Source: Skeletonema tropicum
Taxonomy: Eukaryota > Bacillariophyta > Thalassiosirophyceae > Thalassiosirales > Thalassiosiraceae
Length of the DNA stretch: 64,000 bases
Direction: 5' to 3'
Assembly (NCBI GenBank): GCA_037178625.1
Contig: CM074140.1
Coordinates: forward strand, 186,001 to 250,000
Below are positions 46,418 to 56,443 of this stretch, piece by piece. The translations under genes were made by a program, and so were the position numbers. Below the pieces are notes generated by a model. It saw only the letters and a program-made list of their open reading frames with translations, did not search any database and was not told where the DNA came from. Positions within the stretch are counted from its first letter, which is position 1. Each line of letters starts with the position of its first letter.

Positions 46418-46738
46418 TTAGTTCTCTTCGAATATTGGTGCTATGATGAAGGTGAGCACAGTTCTGAAATCCTCTCGATGAGCTGAGTTCAAATCCGCTC
46501 TGCACCAGAGGTAGTTTTGGCATAATGGTGAATGAATGTGTAATTAGGAGCCAAAGACCCAAGGAAACTGGACGAGGGGACCCTTTTTGGGGATATCCCT
46601 AAAGTCAAGCTAGAAGTGGGCCTAACAAAACTTTTTTAGAAAAATTTTGGTGCAGCACGGATTCGAACTCAGCTCAACGAGAGCAGCATTTTAAGCAACT
46701 TTAAAGGGTAGTTTACTCCCATGGCAGAAGAGAACTAA
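46418..46738. repeat. inverted repeat with tRNA-like 3' ends
   Basis: Arms 46418-46507 (+) and 46648-46738 (-) both start TTAGTTCTCTTC and end GAGCTGAGTTC[A/G]AATCCG...TGCACCA, with diverged middles. The shared end resembles the variable arm, T loop and CCA end of a tRNA, but the T stem does not pair well, so this is not a functional tRNA gene. About 140 bp separates the arms. It lies inside the RT/RNase H remnant, between the two coding segments. Confidence 0.45.
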
Positions 46739-47084
46739 CAATTGGCGATTTATTGGATAGGGTAACACTACAGATCGCCTGGGGTGGTACTTGGATGTGG
46801 AGGGATGTCGTCAACTCCGCTGCAGCTCCGTCCGATCTTCAGTGGCTCACGATGGCAATACGGTCGAATACCGCTCTTTGGTGTACTGATGGCTCTCATG
46901 ACCCTGTCTCAGCTCCTGAGATCAGTGGAGCTGGATGGATTATCTATGATACCGTCACAGAGCACTACCTGAGTGGTTCTTTCTTTTTGCGTTCTGACCA
47001 AGCGAGTTCCTACAGGGGTGAAGTGATTGATAATCTTGCCTTGCACATCCTGTGTAGTGCCCTCGAACGGTTCTACGTCCTTCC

Positions 47085-47417
47085 CTTGACATCGATATAA
47101 ATACTCTGCGCAAACGTCCAGTTGAGGAACAGGAGAATTACGTTTATGTTGCGAAGGCTGCTATTCGTGCTGGTCAACGAACGCACGCAGGCAGGGCGTC
47201 ACGACTTCGATCCAAGAATCGTCGTGTCTCTACACGCCAGAAGCTCGGCCTCGATGAGGTGGAAACCCAACTACGACAGACTAGAACACCATTTAGTCAG
47301 TCGGAACGTGAGAGGCGCTCACTGTTGGGAGCTTCCACCTTTTCTAGAAGTCGACCACATCCTTCCTCCACCATTGCGAATCAAGGAAGCAACAAGAGGC
47401 TGATGAAACCTGATTGA
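47085..47417 (+). pseudogene. basic ORF without ATG at the 3' end of the retroelement
   Basis: Open for 110 codons from a CTT codon overlapping the end of the RNase H frame (LDINTLRKRPVEEQENYVYV onward) to TGA at 47415-47417. It is rich in Arg, Ser and Gln. Since RNase H runs straight into it, it is probably the displaced C-terminal tail of the same polyprotein after a frameshift near 47085. No known domain. Confidence 0.35.
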
Positions 47418-47647
47418 AACGGTGTACTAGTAGCGCAGCAAACGTGGTTATGCTACGTTTGTTAGTTCTATTAGTGTTGATGGTTACACTCTTAATCAGA
47501 TCCCGGCACTTTGCCGAAGTGAGGATTTGCCTCAGTCGCCTCGTTGCGGCCTTGCTATGTGTGCAAACACATGGCAATGAACAGACCTCGAGTCTACTCA
47601 GCAAGTATGTATTGTATTTAGGATAGTTGAGTAATTTTCTAAGTTAT

Positions 47648-47665
47648 TATAATACGCAGGAGCCC
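47648..47665 (+). repeat. 18-bp target site duplication, right copy
   Basis: Exact repeat of 45472-45489. The sequence after it (AAGCTTCGTG) would have continued the pre-insertion target. Confidence 0.8.
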
Positions 47666-47716
47666 AAGCTTCGTGAATATTTCTTTCTTCCAAGCATCTC
47701 AGTCTCAGATGTCCAA

Positions 47717-48046
47717 CTAACCAAGGAAAAAGTGAACCTTCTCACCCTTTGAATCATAACCACAAAGACCAATTGACGCTACCTCACCTCCTTTACCCTT
47801 GTAGCAAACTAAGCGCATTTCCAAAATGATCCTAGTTTGGAGAAATAGGTCTGCGTGAGTTATTAAGTGTTGAGCTTTAGACATAATGAAGGTTTTCTTG
47901 TCGTCACGTTTCTTGGTGGTAGTATAGCAGCTTTGCATTATGTGGAAGGATAATGACAGCAGCAGCAGAGAGGAGGAGAACGCGATCGTGCAAGTGATAC
48001 GTACTGAAACTGAGTGTGACGTAGACACTTGTTGAGTGAATCTCAA
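47717..48046 (-). CDS. hypothetical small protein
   Basis: Leftward frame of 109 residues with a hydrophobic stretch at about 16-36 (ITCTIAFSSSLLLLSLSF) that could be a signal anchor, and a Gly/Lys-rich tail (GKGGEVASIGLCGYDSKG). I do not recognise it, and it may be a chance frame. Confidence 0.25.
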   Translation of the reverse strand: MRFTQQVSTSHSVSVRITCTIAFSSSLLLLSLSFHIMQSCYTTTKKRDDKKTFIMSKAQHLITHADLFLQTRIILEMRLVCYKGKGGEVASIGLCGYDSKGEKVHFFLG

Positions 48047-48220
48047 GAGGGATGAGCACAGATCTAGATTGTTCGTGGGTAGTGTATATTAGGCTTTTAC
48101 GATTTCTTGACAGATAACAACCAACATCAGTACTTCTTGCGTCAAACGCACCAGCAGTGCTTTTACGCTCGAACTCGGATCCAAAAGAAGTAGATTCATC
48201 GTATGAAGTGCGGTGTGCCC

Positions 48221-49317
48221 CTAAAGCACAGCACCTTTCTCAGCCAAATTTGTACATACTCCGCTACCGCATCGTTTGACCTTTGCCCCATGCCTTTTGC
48301 ACACTCCACCTTTCTGAGAAGCCAAATTTGTGCATCCTTCACTGCTACATAGTTTGACCTTTGCCCCATGTCTCGAGCACACTCCTCCCCTGACAACAAC
48401 TTTCGTGCATCCTTCAGTGCTGCATAGTTTGACCTTTGCCCCATGCCTTTTGCACACTCCACCATTCTTAGCATGATTGGTACATCCTTCACTGCTGCAT
48501 AGTTTGACCTTTGCCCCATGCCTAATGCACTACTCCTCCCCTGACCACAATATTCGTGCATCCTTCGCTGCGGCATCGCTTGACATTTGCACCATGCCTA
48601 AAGCACACTCCTCCGTTCTTAGCTTGATTTGTGCATCTTTCACTGCTACATAGTTTGACCTTTGCCCCATGTCTCGAGCACACTCCTCCTTTGACAGCTT
48701 GATTTGTGCATCCTTCACTACCGCATAGTTTGACCCTTGCTCCGTGACCAACGCACACTCCTCCTTTCTTAGCTTGATTTGTGCATCTTTCACTGCTGCA
48801 TAGTTTTGGCTTGATATTTGCACCATGCCTCACGCACACTCCTCCTTTCTTAGCATGATTCGTGCATCCATCACTTACTGCATCGTTTGACCTTTGCCCC
48901 ATGCTTAATGCACACTCCTCTATTAATAACATTATTCGTGCATCCTTCGCTGCTGCATTGCTTGACCTTTGCCCCATGCCTGATGCACGCTCCACCTTTG
49001 ACGGAATATTTTGTGCATCGATCAGCAGAGGACAATTTCGTTGCATACTTCAATCCAACTTTTTCATCATCCTTGGAAGACTGTTGTTTCTTCCTACTCA
49101 TATCTCTCTTCTTTCCGGTACGATCAGTTGACGCCTCATTGTCTTGATGGATAGAAGATCTCTTTCGAGTAGAAGTTCGGCGTCCCACAGAAGAAGCAGA
49201 AGCATTTATCTGTCCCTTCTCCCTCTCTTTTTTAGCCGCAGCCGCAGCAGCCGCCCTGGCTCTTGCCGTCTTGCTAGACTTGTAAATAAGCGTTGCCAAG
49301 TCTTCTTCTTCGTCCAT
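48221..49317 (-). pseudogene. WRKY19-like zinc-finger repeat protein, two +1 frameshifts
   Basis: Starts MDEEEDLATLIYKSSKTARA at 49317, with an Ala run and a basic, Ser-rich region (about 90 residues). There follow about ten copies of a 24-26-residue unit, consensus CSSEGCTNQAKKGGVCxRHGAKVKL (ligands C-x4-C-x9-C-x2-H), and a partial eleventh ending in a stop at 48221. The unit matches the short Cys/His repeats often labelled WRKY19-like zinc finger in diatoms and oomycetes, probably for nucleic-acid or protein binding. Two single-base insertions break the frame: in repeat 3 (TGCAGTAAGTGATGG near 48880) and in repeat 7 (GGAGTAGTGCATT near 48530). With both corrected the array is continuous, so inactivation, if real, is recent. 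Sequencing error in the repeats is an alternative. Confidence 0.65.
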
Positions 49318-49570
49318 GTTTGTTGTTTGGTAGGCGCCTTTGATGTTTTAGATACTTTTGACATCAAATCAACTGGCTGTATTGTAGAAAAGTACCAACA
49401 GTATAAGTCGAGTCAAATTACTCAACTAAGATGGCGGGAGACATAAAGAGATGGTGGTTTGATGGTGTGGTGTGTGGTGTGTGGTGTGTGAGACATCATG
49501 TTGTCTCTATCATCATGTTGTGAGACTACAGCATTAAATAATAATCCTCTCAACAGCAAATAATAGAAAG

Positions 49571-50406
49571 ATGGTGAATCTCAGGTGAGTGTTGAGTACT
49601 ATGTGTAACAGTACAGCAATGGTCGCGGAGGCGAATGGGGTATGAATGATTTGACCGCCAATCGACCGTCGCTGGCCTCTTCTCCTTTCTGCTTCAACCT
49701 CCAGCATAACTGCACGTGCTAACAAATGCATAACACACCTCCCTCTCTCTCTTTTGCAACCTTCTCTTTTCATAGTTGGCAAACACTCAGCTTCGGCGCA
49801 GATTTCTTCGGAATGACTGCCTTTCTCCTCACTTTGGTTGGCGTTATGAGATGTGATTTCATAAAGTTTACATCCGTCGACGGTTCCTTCACTGATCATT
49901 TCGGAGTGTGGCAGTTTGGTCAATGGGCTTTCCTTACTAATGGTCAGGAGGCTTGGGTCTACGAAGGCTGCTTCGTATATCCCGACAGTGTTGTAATCGA
50001 CTCGAAATGGATGGCGGCACGAGTATTTAGTGCGATTGTGCTATTTGGAGGAACGCTTTTCTTTATGTACAATGCCTATTCTGCATGTGTAGGGTATACT
50101 GACAAAATGGGTACTTCACATGCCTGTTTGGGAGTATTTCAACTTCTCCTCAGCCTCTTTTCTGGTTTAACGTTGCTTGTTTTGGATAGCAACTTGTGTA
50201 AAAACAATGTCCTCCTTGGAAAATATCTGAACAAAATTTTATTCAATGATCAATGTGAGCTATCGACCGGAGCCAATTGTTTCATTTCGGCAACGGTGTT
50301 TTGGTTTGCGGCTGCTCTATGCAGTTTGTCGGCTAGTCGAAGCAATAAAGAGGAGACTGATGAGGCAGGAGAAGGATTGGATGAGCCTTTGATCAATGAG
50401 CCTTGA
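49571..50406 (+). CDS. four-TM membrane protein, member 2 of the local family, 14-nt first exon
   Basis: Exon 1 is only 14 nt (49571-49584, ATGGTGAATCTCAG), then a 191-bp intron (GTGAGT ... TTTTCATAG) and exon 2 at 49776-50406, giving 214 residues (MVNLSWQTLSFGADFFGMTA onward). The alternative in-frame ATG at 49726 lies within the intron. Family marks: CDFIKFT after TM1, SKWMAARVFSAIVLFGG before TM2, QCELSTGANCFISA before TM4, and the tail DEPLINEP. Four hydrophobic helices. It is convergent with the neighbouring paralog at 50588. Function unknown. Confidence 0.7.
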
Positions 50407-50587
50407 GGAAAGATACGTGTATTGAGAATGTGTGAAGAAAATGTTGGATGATCAATAATTGTAATAGTAATCTGAGTGTTCATTTGTCTGAAGTAAACAA
50501 CACATTTTCGTTCTTTTGTATTTAACTTAATCATATTCATTACCAATAGAATCTTCATTACTTAACCTCTCACCACGCATCATTTCT

Positions 50588-51259
50588 TCAAATAGTTTCA
50601 GTAACAGTCTCCTCGTCGTAGATAAAGGTTTCTTTTTCGTACTCCTTGATCAGCGGTTCATCCAACCCAGCGTCATCACGAGCATTCCAAAAACGAGATG
50701 ATGGATGCAAAAATGCCGATCCAGCAGCCGCCACTACCCAAAGCGCACAAGAGGCAATGGCACTCTTACCTCCCGTCGACATGACGCAGGAAGTAAAGTC
50801 CAAATCGGTCAACTCATTCAATGTCGAATTGTGATCGGATGAACAAATATTGGTATTGAGCAGAATAAGACTCATCCCAGCGCTGAATGCTGCTATCAAG
50901 TATCCTAACGAACCACCACGGAGCTTCTTTTTTGGGTCGGTAGAGATGCATCCAGCACATCCATCAAATACGAGGACGGTAGCGCCCAGTATGATAGCAA
51001 TTAGATTAAAGACTCGAGCTGCGACCCATGCTGAGTCAACTTGCTGATCGGGCGGGTATAAAGTGCAAGTTGAGTCGGCAATAATCCCATTTGAGGTAAT
51101 ATTGACAGTTTGATGATACCAAAGGCCAAAGTCGAGTGAGAAGGGCGTTGTAGCGTCGGTGGTGGAGATGCTCAGGAATTTGCAGGATGTACCGATGAAG
51201 CATAGGATTAGCGCAGATAGCGCCGAAAAGAATGGAAAGCAGTATACATATTTTCTATT

Positions 51260-51316
<57 letters not shown>

Positions 51317-51472
51317 TAGAGACGTTTTGAGGTGTTAGTGATCGTGCTTTGTTGTATTGGCAAGGAATACAACGCTGCCCTTTGATAACGATGCATGTGC
51401 AGTGCACCATCGGCCGGATCGACATGAAGATGGCGGTCGGCATTAGACTCAAACTTACGGTATCGCCGACAT
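50588..51472 (-). CDS. four-TM membrane protein, member 3 of the local family, 14-nt first exon
   Basis: Exon 1 is 51459-51472 (ATGTCGGCGATACC). The intron is 51255-51458, 204 bp, donor GTAAGT, acceptor CGTAATAG, with a 24-unit GA/CT microsatellite (51265-51312) just before the acceptor. Exon 2 is 51254-50588. The product is 226 residues, beginning MSAIPKYVYCFPFFSALSAL. Conserved marks are CKFLSIS after TM1, GLWYHQTV in the loop, SAWVAARVFNLIAIILG before TM2, SCVMSTGGKSAIAS before TM4 and the tail DEPLIKEYEK. The long CT tract may serve as a polypyrimidine tract. Its length could affect splicing. Confidence 0.7.
51265..51312. repeat. GA microsatellite, 24 units
   Basis: Uninterrupted dinucleotide run inside the intron of the gene at 50588-51472. 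It reads as CT on the coding strand, adjacent to the 3' splice site. Confidence 0.9.
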
Positions 51473-52027
51473 TTTAGCAGGCTTGTAAGATGATATTGTT
51501 TGCACTATGTGATGTTGGTAGATAGTCGGTGTTGGCGGTCTCTTTTAGCTGTTCCAGTTGGTTGCTAGCATAGCAGTGAGTTTGAAGCGTGGCCGTACCG
51601 TTTGGTAGCGGAGCAGATTTTTGGTGCTTTATGTCACAGATGATGATTCCCGCCATTTTTGTGAACAATCAGAGCAAGGAGCTAGCATACGTATTATCAT
51701 GTTGTAGTAGCAAGCTCTGTAGAAATAGAGTTCATCATCCACCAAGGTCCTTGCTGGGCTGCCATGTAGTAGATGAATTGTAGAGGGAGGCAGCTGCAAA
51801 AGACTCGCAACGAGGTGGGGGGAGTTTACTCATCTTGCAATCATCTCTTCTTCTTGACATCTTATGCGGAGAATGAAATAACAAGCCTCTCTTGAGATTG
51901 AAGTTTTCACTCTATTCACTTAAACGAAACATCCTTACTTATTCTGGATTGCAGCCACTCAACAACGAGAATCGTAATGGCACAAACATAAACTCAACAT
52001 GAACATCATAATATTCCTCCCACAACC
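51473..52027. other. intergenic, no gene seen
   Basis: Upstream of the 50588-51472 gene and downstream of the 52028-52842 gene, both leftward. It holds the likely promoter of the former. Short frames only. Confidence 0.4.
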
Positions 52028-52842
52028 CTACACTGCCTGATCAGCAACAGCACCTTCCTGCAACGCCTCATTATTACTATTTGCTGCATCAACCGGAACA
52101 GGTGTACCCTTCACCACCATCTCTGTCACAACCTGCGTCCCATCAGCCTGCTTATTCTTCGTATAAGTAACATCATGACTTTCCACAGTAATCGGATTAT
52201 GTTGGGGTGGTTCCACTTTCAACGCTGCCAATGCAGCTAGGAACCACAATACAACCTGCTGCAATGGATGCTTTCGCCCCACCAGCCATTTCACACTTGG
52301 TTGGAAATTCGCCCGTAAAGTTAATGACCGAATTTTGCAATGTCGTTGCAGTGAGCTCCACCATCCCATTGTTGTAACATGCAGTTACTAGTCATCAAAA
52401 GGAGAGTCAATCCCTGACAGAGACAGCACAACATGTACATCATTCCAGCACATCGTAATAGCGACTTGCCACGAGCACCACTAAACCCACGGGCACACCA
52501 CGATAGGACCATCCAAAAGGTGACGACTCCACCAATAATTAGAGTTAATGCGCTGAATGCCCGAGCAGAACGCCATTTTGTATCAATCGTTACTGAATTA
52601 TCCGGATAATAATTGCAAGATTCCATAACGACCGTGTCTCCCGAAAGTGTATTACGGGTGCTGTATCCCAAATAGTTCCAAATTCCATAGGATAATGTAA
52701 CCGGAGTTGTGGAAGTATCATTATCCACTAATACTTGGGTGAATGAAATGAATTTGCACCATATGCCACTGAAGAGACATAAGAGGAGGGCGACCATGGC
52801 TAGAATGCCGGGTACCATGAATGGTTGTCTGTGACGATTCAT
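52028..52842 (-). pseudogene. four-TM membrane protein, member 4, frameshifted before TM4
   Basis: The first frame (52842-52321, 173 codons) has TM1, CKFISFT, GIWNYLGY, TKWRSARAFSALTLIIGG and TM3, then stops at IAKFGH. A second frame reads NFTGEFPTKCEMAGGAKASI, which carries the family motif before TM4. A third frame gives VVLWFLAALAALKV (TM4) and a coding-like tail of about 60 residues ending at 52028. Each change is equivalent to one extra base. The tail lacks the DEPLI end of its paralogs. It could be a young pseudogene or contain two sequence errors. No intron explains it without deleting the conserved motif. Confidence 0.55.
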
Positions 52843-53395
52843 ATGTGATGCGATGCAAGTCGTGAATAAAGAGATGAGGGGAATACAGAAGATGAGGGGC
52901 CGACGACATCAAAGAAAGAATTGCAGACAAAAAATAATGATGGAGCACTACTACTTCTTGTACTTGGCGCTGTCAAAGCGGCCACACACGGTCTATCTGG
53001 GAGAAAAACTTACGGTTTTGAACCCATTTTGCTCTTCTATACTGATTTCTAATGTTAACGAGGATTCTTTGCTACTATCTCCACACCATTACTCTCACTC
53101 TGCATTCTTGCTGATTTGTTCGAGAACGAACGAGGGCTTCTCTTCTTGTTTCTTGTCAAAAAGGATTCAACCTGATTCAACTGTACCCCCTTGGAAAAGT
53201 TTTGGCTAGAGATTTGAGGGGGAAACGCTAGCTTTCTGTTTCCAATAATCGAAGGGGGTATAAATTTGACTCTATCTTTACCGAGGCTCGAGGCTGGGAT
53301 TTTGAAAAGGGGTGAAGGCAAGGGAACCAAATCTCTAGACAAGTCATCACTTGCTATCCAAGCCAGATGACAGGACTCAAAGTTGCGAGCTTTTT
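52843..53395. other. intergenic, no reliable gene
   Basis: Contains the presumptive promoter of the leftward gene at 52842. A leftward 114-codon frame (53055-53399) has no recognisable domain and an unremarkable composition. I leave it out as a gene. Confidence 0.35.
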
Positions 53396-53773
53396 TCAAG
53401 GAATGAGTCTCTTCATCTTAAATGCCAGAGATGGACGCATAGTAACCAGGTAATGTTCCTGAATCTCGTCAAAATCTGTATCTTCATAATACTGATATTC
53501 TGCGCAGAGGCAGAGCAGAGAAGAAGGGCTGGTGGAGTCATTTACTGTTTCTCGTTTGTTATCCAATGCTGGTTCTTTGGGGGGTTCGTTCTGTGGTTTC
53601 AGAGATAGCAGATCTAGTGGCGGGATTGGTTGTAACCCAACTTTTTCAGCCAAACCAGTATCAAAATCATCCCAACCATGACGGTTTCGGCCGTAGTAGA
53701 CACTGTTAACAATATAATGACGATCTATCACCACCTCTCTCCCTTCTATAATAACTCGCAAGTGACAATCCAA
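53396..53773 (-). CDS. hypothetical protein
   Basis: Leftward frame of 125 residues (MDCHLRVIIEGREVVIDRHY at the start). The first 50 residues look coding-like and the remainder is Pro- and Ser-rich. Part of the DNA (about 53510-53610) is similar to 57490-57600, where the frame is broken, so either this is a surviving copy or the similarity marks a non-coding repeat. No family recognised. Confidence 0.25.
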   Translation of the reverse strand: MDCHLRVIIEGREVVIDRHYIVNSVYYGRNRHGWDDFDTGLAEKVGLQPIPPLDLLSLKPQNEPPKEPALDNKRETVNDSTSPSSLLCLCAEYQYYEDTDFDEIQEHYLVTMRPSLAFKMKRLIP

Positions 53774-56443
53774 TCCACAACCGCTTTGATGAAGTCAAGA
53801 TGAAGTGAACCACAGGTGTGAGTTTCGAAACGATCCTAACTTGTCGTCATCAACCATTCATCGGTCTGACTTGATTCAGCCGTGACAATTGCAAGAGTCT
53901 CCCTCAGCATTACCTCTTTTCCACAGACCAGCCTCGCCCAGTGCGCGGGGCGGGGTGTGGTCGGCGTTTTGTTGCATTCGACTCGTCCGCAATTGGCAGC
54001 AAACGGCTGCGGCACGGCCGAAGGCAGAATATCGTGCTATCGCTTCTAGATGGTCATTCGTCTTCTGCTCCTCTTCCTCGATAATCATCGACACGTTACT
54101 ATCAACTGACTATTGATGCGGGGATTTAATTATTGCCGAATATACTCATACAGGACAACACATCGGTTGAACTTGGCCGAGCATGTGGGTGTGGTGGTAA
54201 TTATTATTTTGGGATTGGGGATGTATCCATCTCAGAATTAGAAGAGACCCTCAATGCCTTGCTGGTGCAGAGGGTAGAGAACATTGACGGATCTTTGTTA
54301 ATGGAGGCTGGCTTACTATTCTAATTTGGAGGTGGAGTGCTCTTTGCGACTGTGCTGTGGAGAGAACTGGTTGACTCTACTGCTGCAATGACTGGACTGA
54401 ATTGTTCTGAGTGGAACGCACGCCGGATCTAATATCTGAGCATTCAACATGAGGTGAAAGAATGAGCCAAACATGCAACAAACTAAAATCAATTACTTCT
54501 ATTTTGATCGCATACGGCCTTTGCGCTCTTTCGATTCAATGTAATGAGCAAGATCGAAGTTAGATAGAGGGCTCTACCAAGGCGAGCACATTGTAGGCAC
54601 ACGAGGATGGCAAATGGCAAGCATGAGGCAATTACTATCACAATCATTCCACCATTGAATAATAGCATTGCAGCCGATAGTAAAGAGGCTATCCACAGAC
54701 GCGGTGGCCGTGGCTGAAATCCTCGTCGTCATGAGAGAGAGACTGATAGAGAGCAGCTCACCACCTTCTCTCATGGCATGAGGGCGGGAATCTAAATCCT
54801 TCCGATCCCACATTGAACACTCCGGCGATCGCAAGAAGTTGGTCGACTGGTGTTACCACTTTGTTAATCGCTGACATCAGTGATTGAGATTGAGATGGTC
54901 AATCGATTCCTATCCTCTTGTATCTGCAACTCCGCCAATGCCAACATGAGAGTTGACAGCTGTATCCGACGAGGTTCATTATAACATAAACTTCAGTTGC
55001 TCATAGTCGCTCAGCACGGCATTGTATGTTGTCATCGAGATCAATGAATGACGTCTTGTCAAGTGATCTGTTCACAGAGATGTGCGGTCGAGCCTACGCT
55101 GTAGACGTGCAGCCGGGCCTACTCCACGGCGAAGATGTTGAGGAGATGGAGCGATTTTATTGAACGCCCTATCATGGTGATACCACGTTCAGACTTTCTC
55201 CTAAAGTTGGATTTGATCTCATTGATCCTGCCTCATACTGCGCTTCCTCTGTGACTTCTTCGTGGATGAGACACTTACTTTGCTCGTCTACGCTTCTCGC
55301 ACAACGAACGAGCGCAATGCTACAAAAGCAGTCGAATACAGCTTTATAAGTATAAGTAAAACTAGATCTAAGGGGCACAGAGTTGCTGAGGGCTATCTAG
55401 TATGGTAATTATGGAATGGTTCGACTTTGATCACTCCGGAGAAGGATACCAAAGAAGACAGAAAAATGGATGATAAAAGAAGTATAGTCATGATTCTTCT
55501 TCGTGGCCCAGTCTACCTCGCCTGTCATTGGTTGTCAATATTGGTATGTACGGTTGAGAAGATTGAGAGCATCTCTTCTCTTCGTTTTAGCGCCTAAATT
55601 TGATACGCAAGTGTCGATGAATAATTCTACTCCTTCTACTACCAATGTACATCAAATATTGCCGATGAGTTGGCCGATTTATTCTCTTCCGTCACTGTTT
55701 CTCAGACAGAGAAAGCCCAACAAACTCACAAGTAGATCTACGCCACATTGACATTGAGCATCGTCGAGTGAACCGTGGACACATTCAATTCTTCGCACAC
55801 TCAGTACTCAGTCTATTTGTTGTAGAGCTCTTCTACTACTTACTCCCCAGCCCCAGATTGATCGAAGCGGCTGCAATATACTCCTTCTGCTGCTACTTTC
55901 GTCGTTGTAGTCGCAGCATCGATCGATAATATCACGCCGACGTCAGACGTCAGTCGCGGAGGGGTGGACGCCGCTCGCCGAATTCCATTGGAAATTTGTC
56001 GTCTTCGCGGCAGACAGGGTACCAGCATGAACGCAGCAATAACAGGAGTACACTAGAGTGTAAATTAATTGCTATTGGTGAATATTTCTATGGCATAGGA
56101 GGACACGGAAGCAGCGACTTGGTGTGTAGTGGTTTGACGATTTGTTGTGGTACGGCTCGGAGCCGAACCACAACCGTTCCCCCGCCATAATCATTCCCGC
56201 CACTGGCACTGGAGATGCAAGGTAGGATTATGTTTGCTGTAGTTGGAGTAACACTCTTGCATTTATCCTTATTGTATGTGAGGGTGAGGAGAGGAGTTTG
56301 AACTACTGGAATCGATAGCACATGACTACATATATCTCCGGCTTCCCTTCAAGTATACGATTCGCTGCAGATTTATACCTCTAGAGGATCAATAAAATCG
56401 ACGTGTTTGAGCCATCTATTCACATCATCGTTGGCGAGGAAAA
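53774..56443. other. 2.7-kb gene-poor stretch
   Basis: Small frames on both strands, none with a recognisable domain. A rightward frame at 54133-54324 (ending NALLVQRVENIDGSLLMEAG) and one near 55860-56055 have coding-like composition and may be relics. The segment near 56220-56390 is similar to 57600-57830 and belongs to the 3' flank of the duplicated MYND genes. Confidence 0.35.

Larger units (their letters stand above)
45490..47647 (+). mobile_element. 5'-truncated RT/RNase H retroelement insertion, decayed
   Basis: 2158 bp between the 18-bp direct repeats. The first frame (from 45490, through 46347) aligns with the post-polymerase part of the RT at 9632-11266: LLRTVHQAFGGVGLWHMPTE against IRTAPKEIRDLDIGFYGGGF. 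A later frame (46753-47100) carries an RNase H-like domain with CTDGSHDP, GAGWIIYD and SSYRGEVIDNLALH, which supply the first Asp and the Glu. A third frame without ATG (47085-47417) is basic. Truncation at the 5' side and a long target duplication are typical of target-primed LINE insertion. The 3' end is AT-rich (TATGTATTGTATTTAG), without a poly-A tail. Frameshifts and an internal inverted-repeat insertion show it is dead. Confidence 0.7.

Noticed and set aside
46418..46507. Functional tRNA gene
   Set aside because: The T loop and CCA-like end are suggestive, but the T stem and anticodon stem do not pair.
48221..49000. CRISPR array
   Set aside because: The periodic 75-bp units are coding zinc-finger repeats without unique spacers, in a eukaryotic genome.
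48196..49046. Alternative frames with repeated GMGQRSNYAAVKDA units
   Set aside because: They are out-of-frame readings of the zinc-finger repeats; the Cys/His frame has the conserved ligands.
49726..49775. ATG at 49726 as start of the four-TM gene
   Set aside because: It falls in a pyrimidine-rich stretch ending in TTTTCATAG. The 14-nt upstream exon matches the structure of the paralog at 51472.
53055..53399. 114-codon leftward ORF
   Set aside because: No domain, composition typical of a chance frame, no supporting context.
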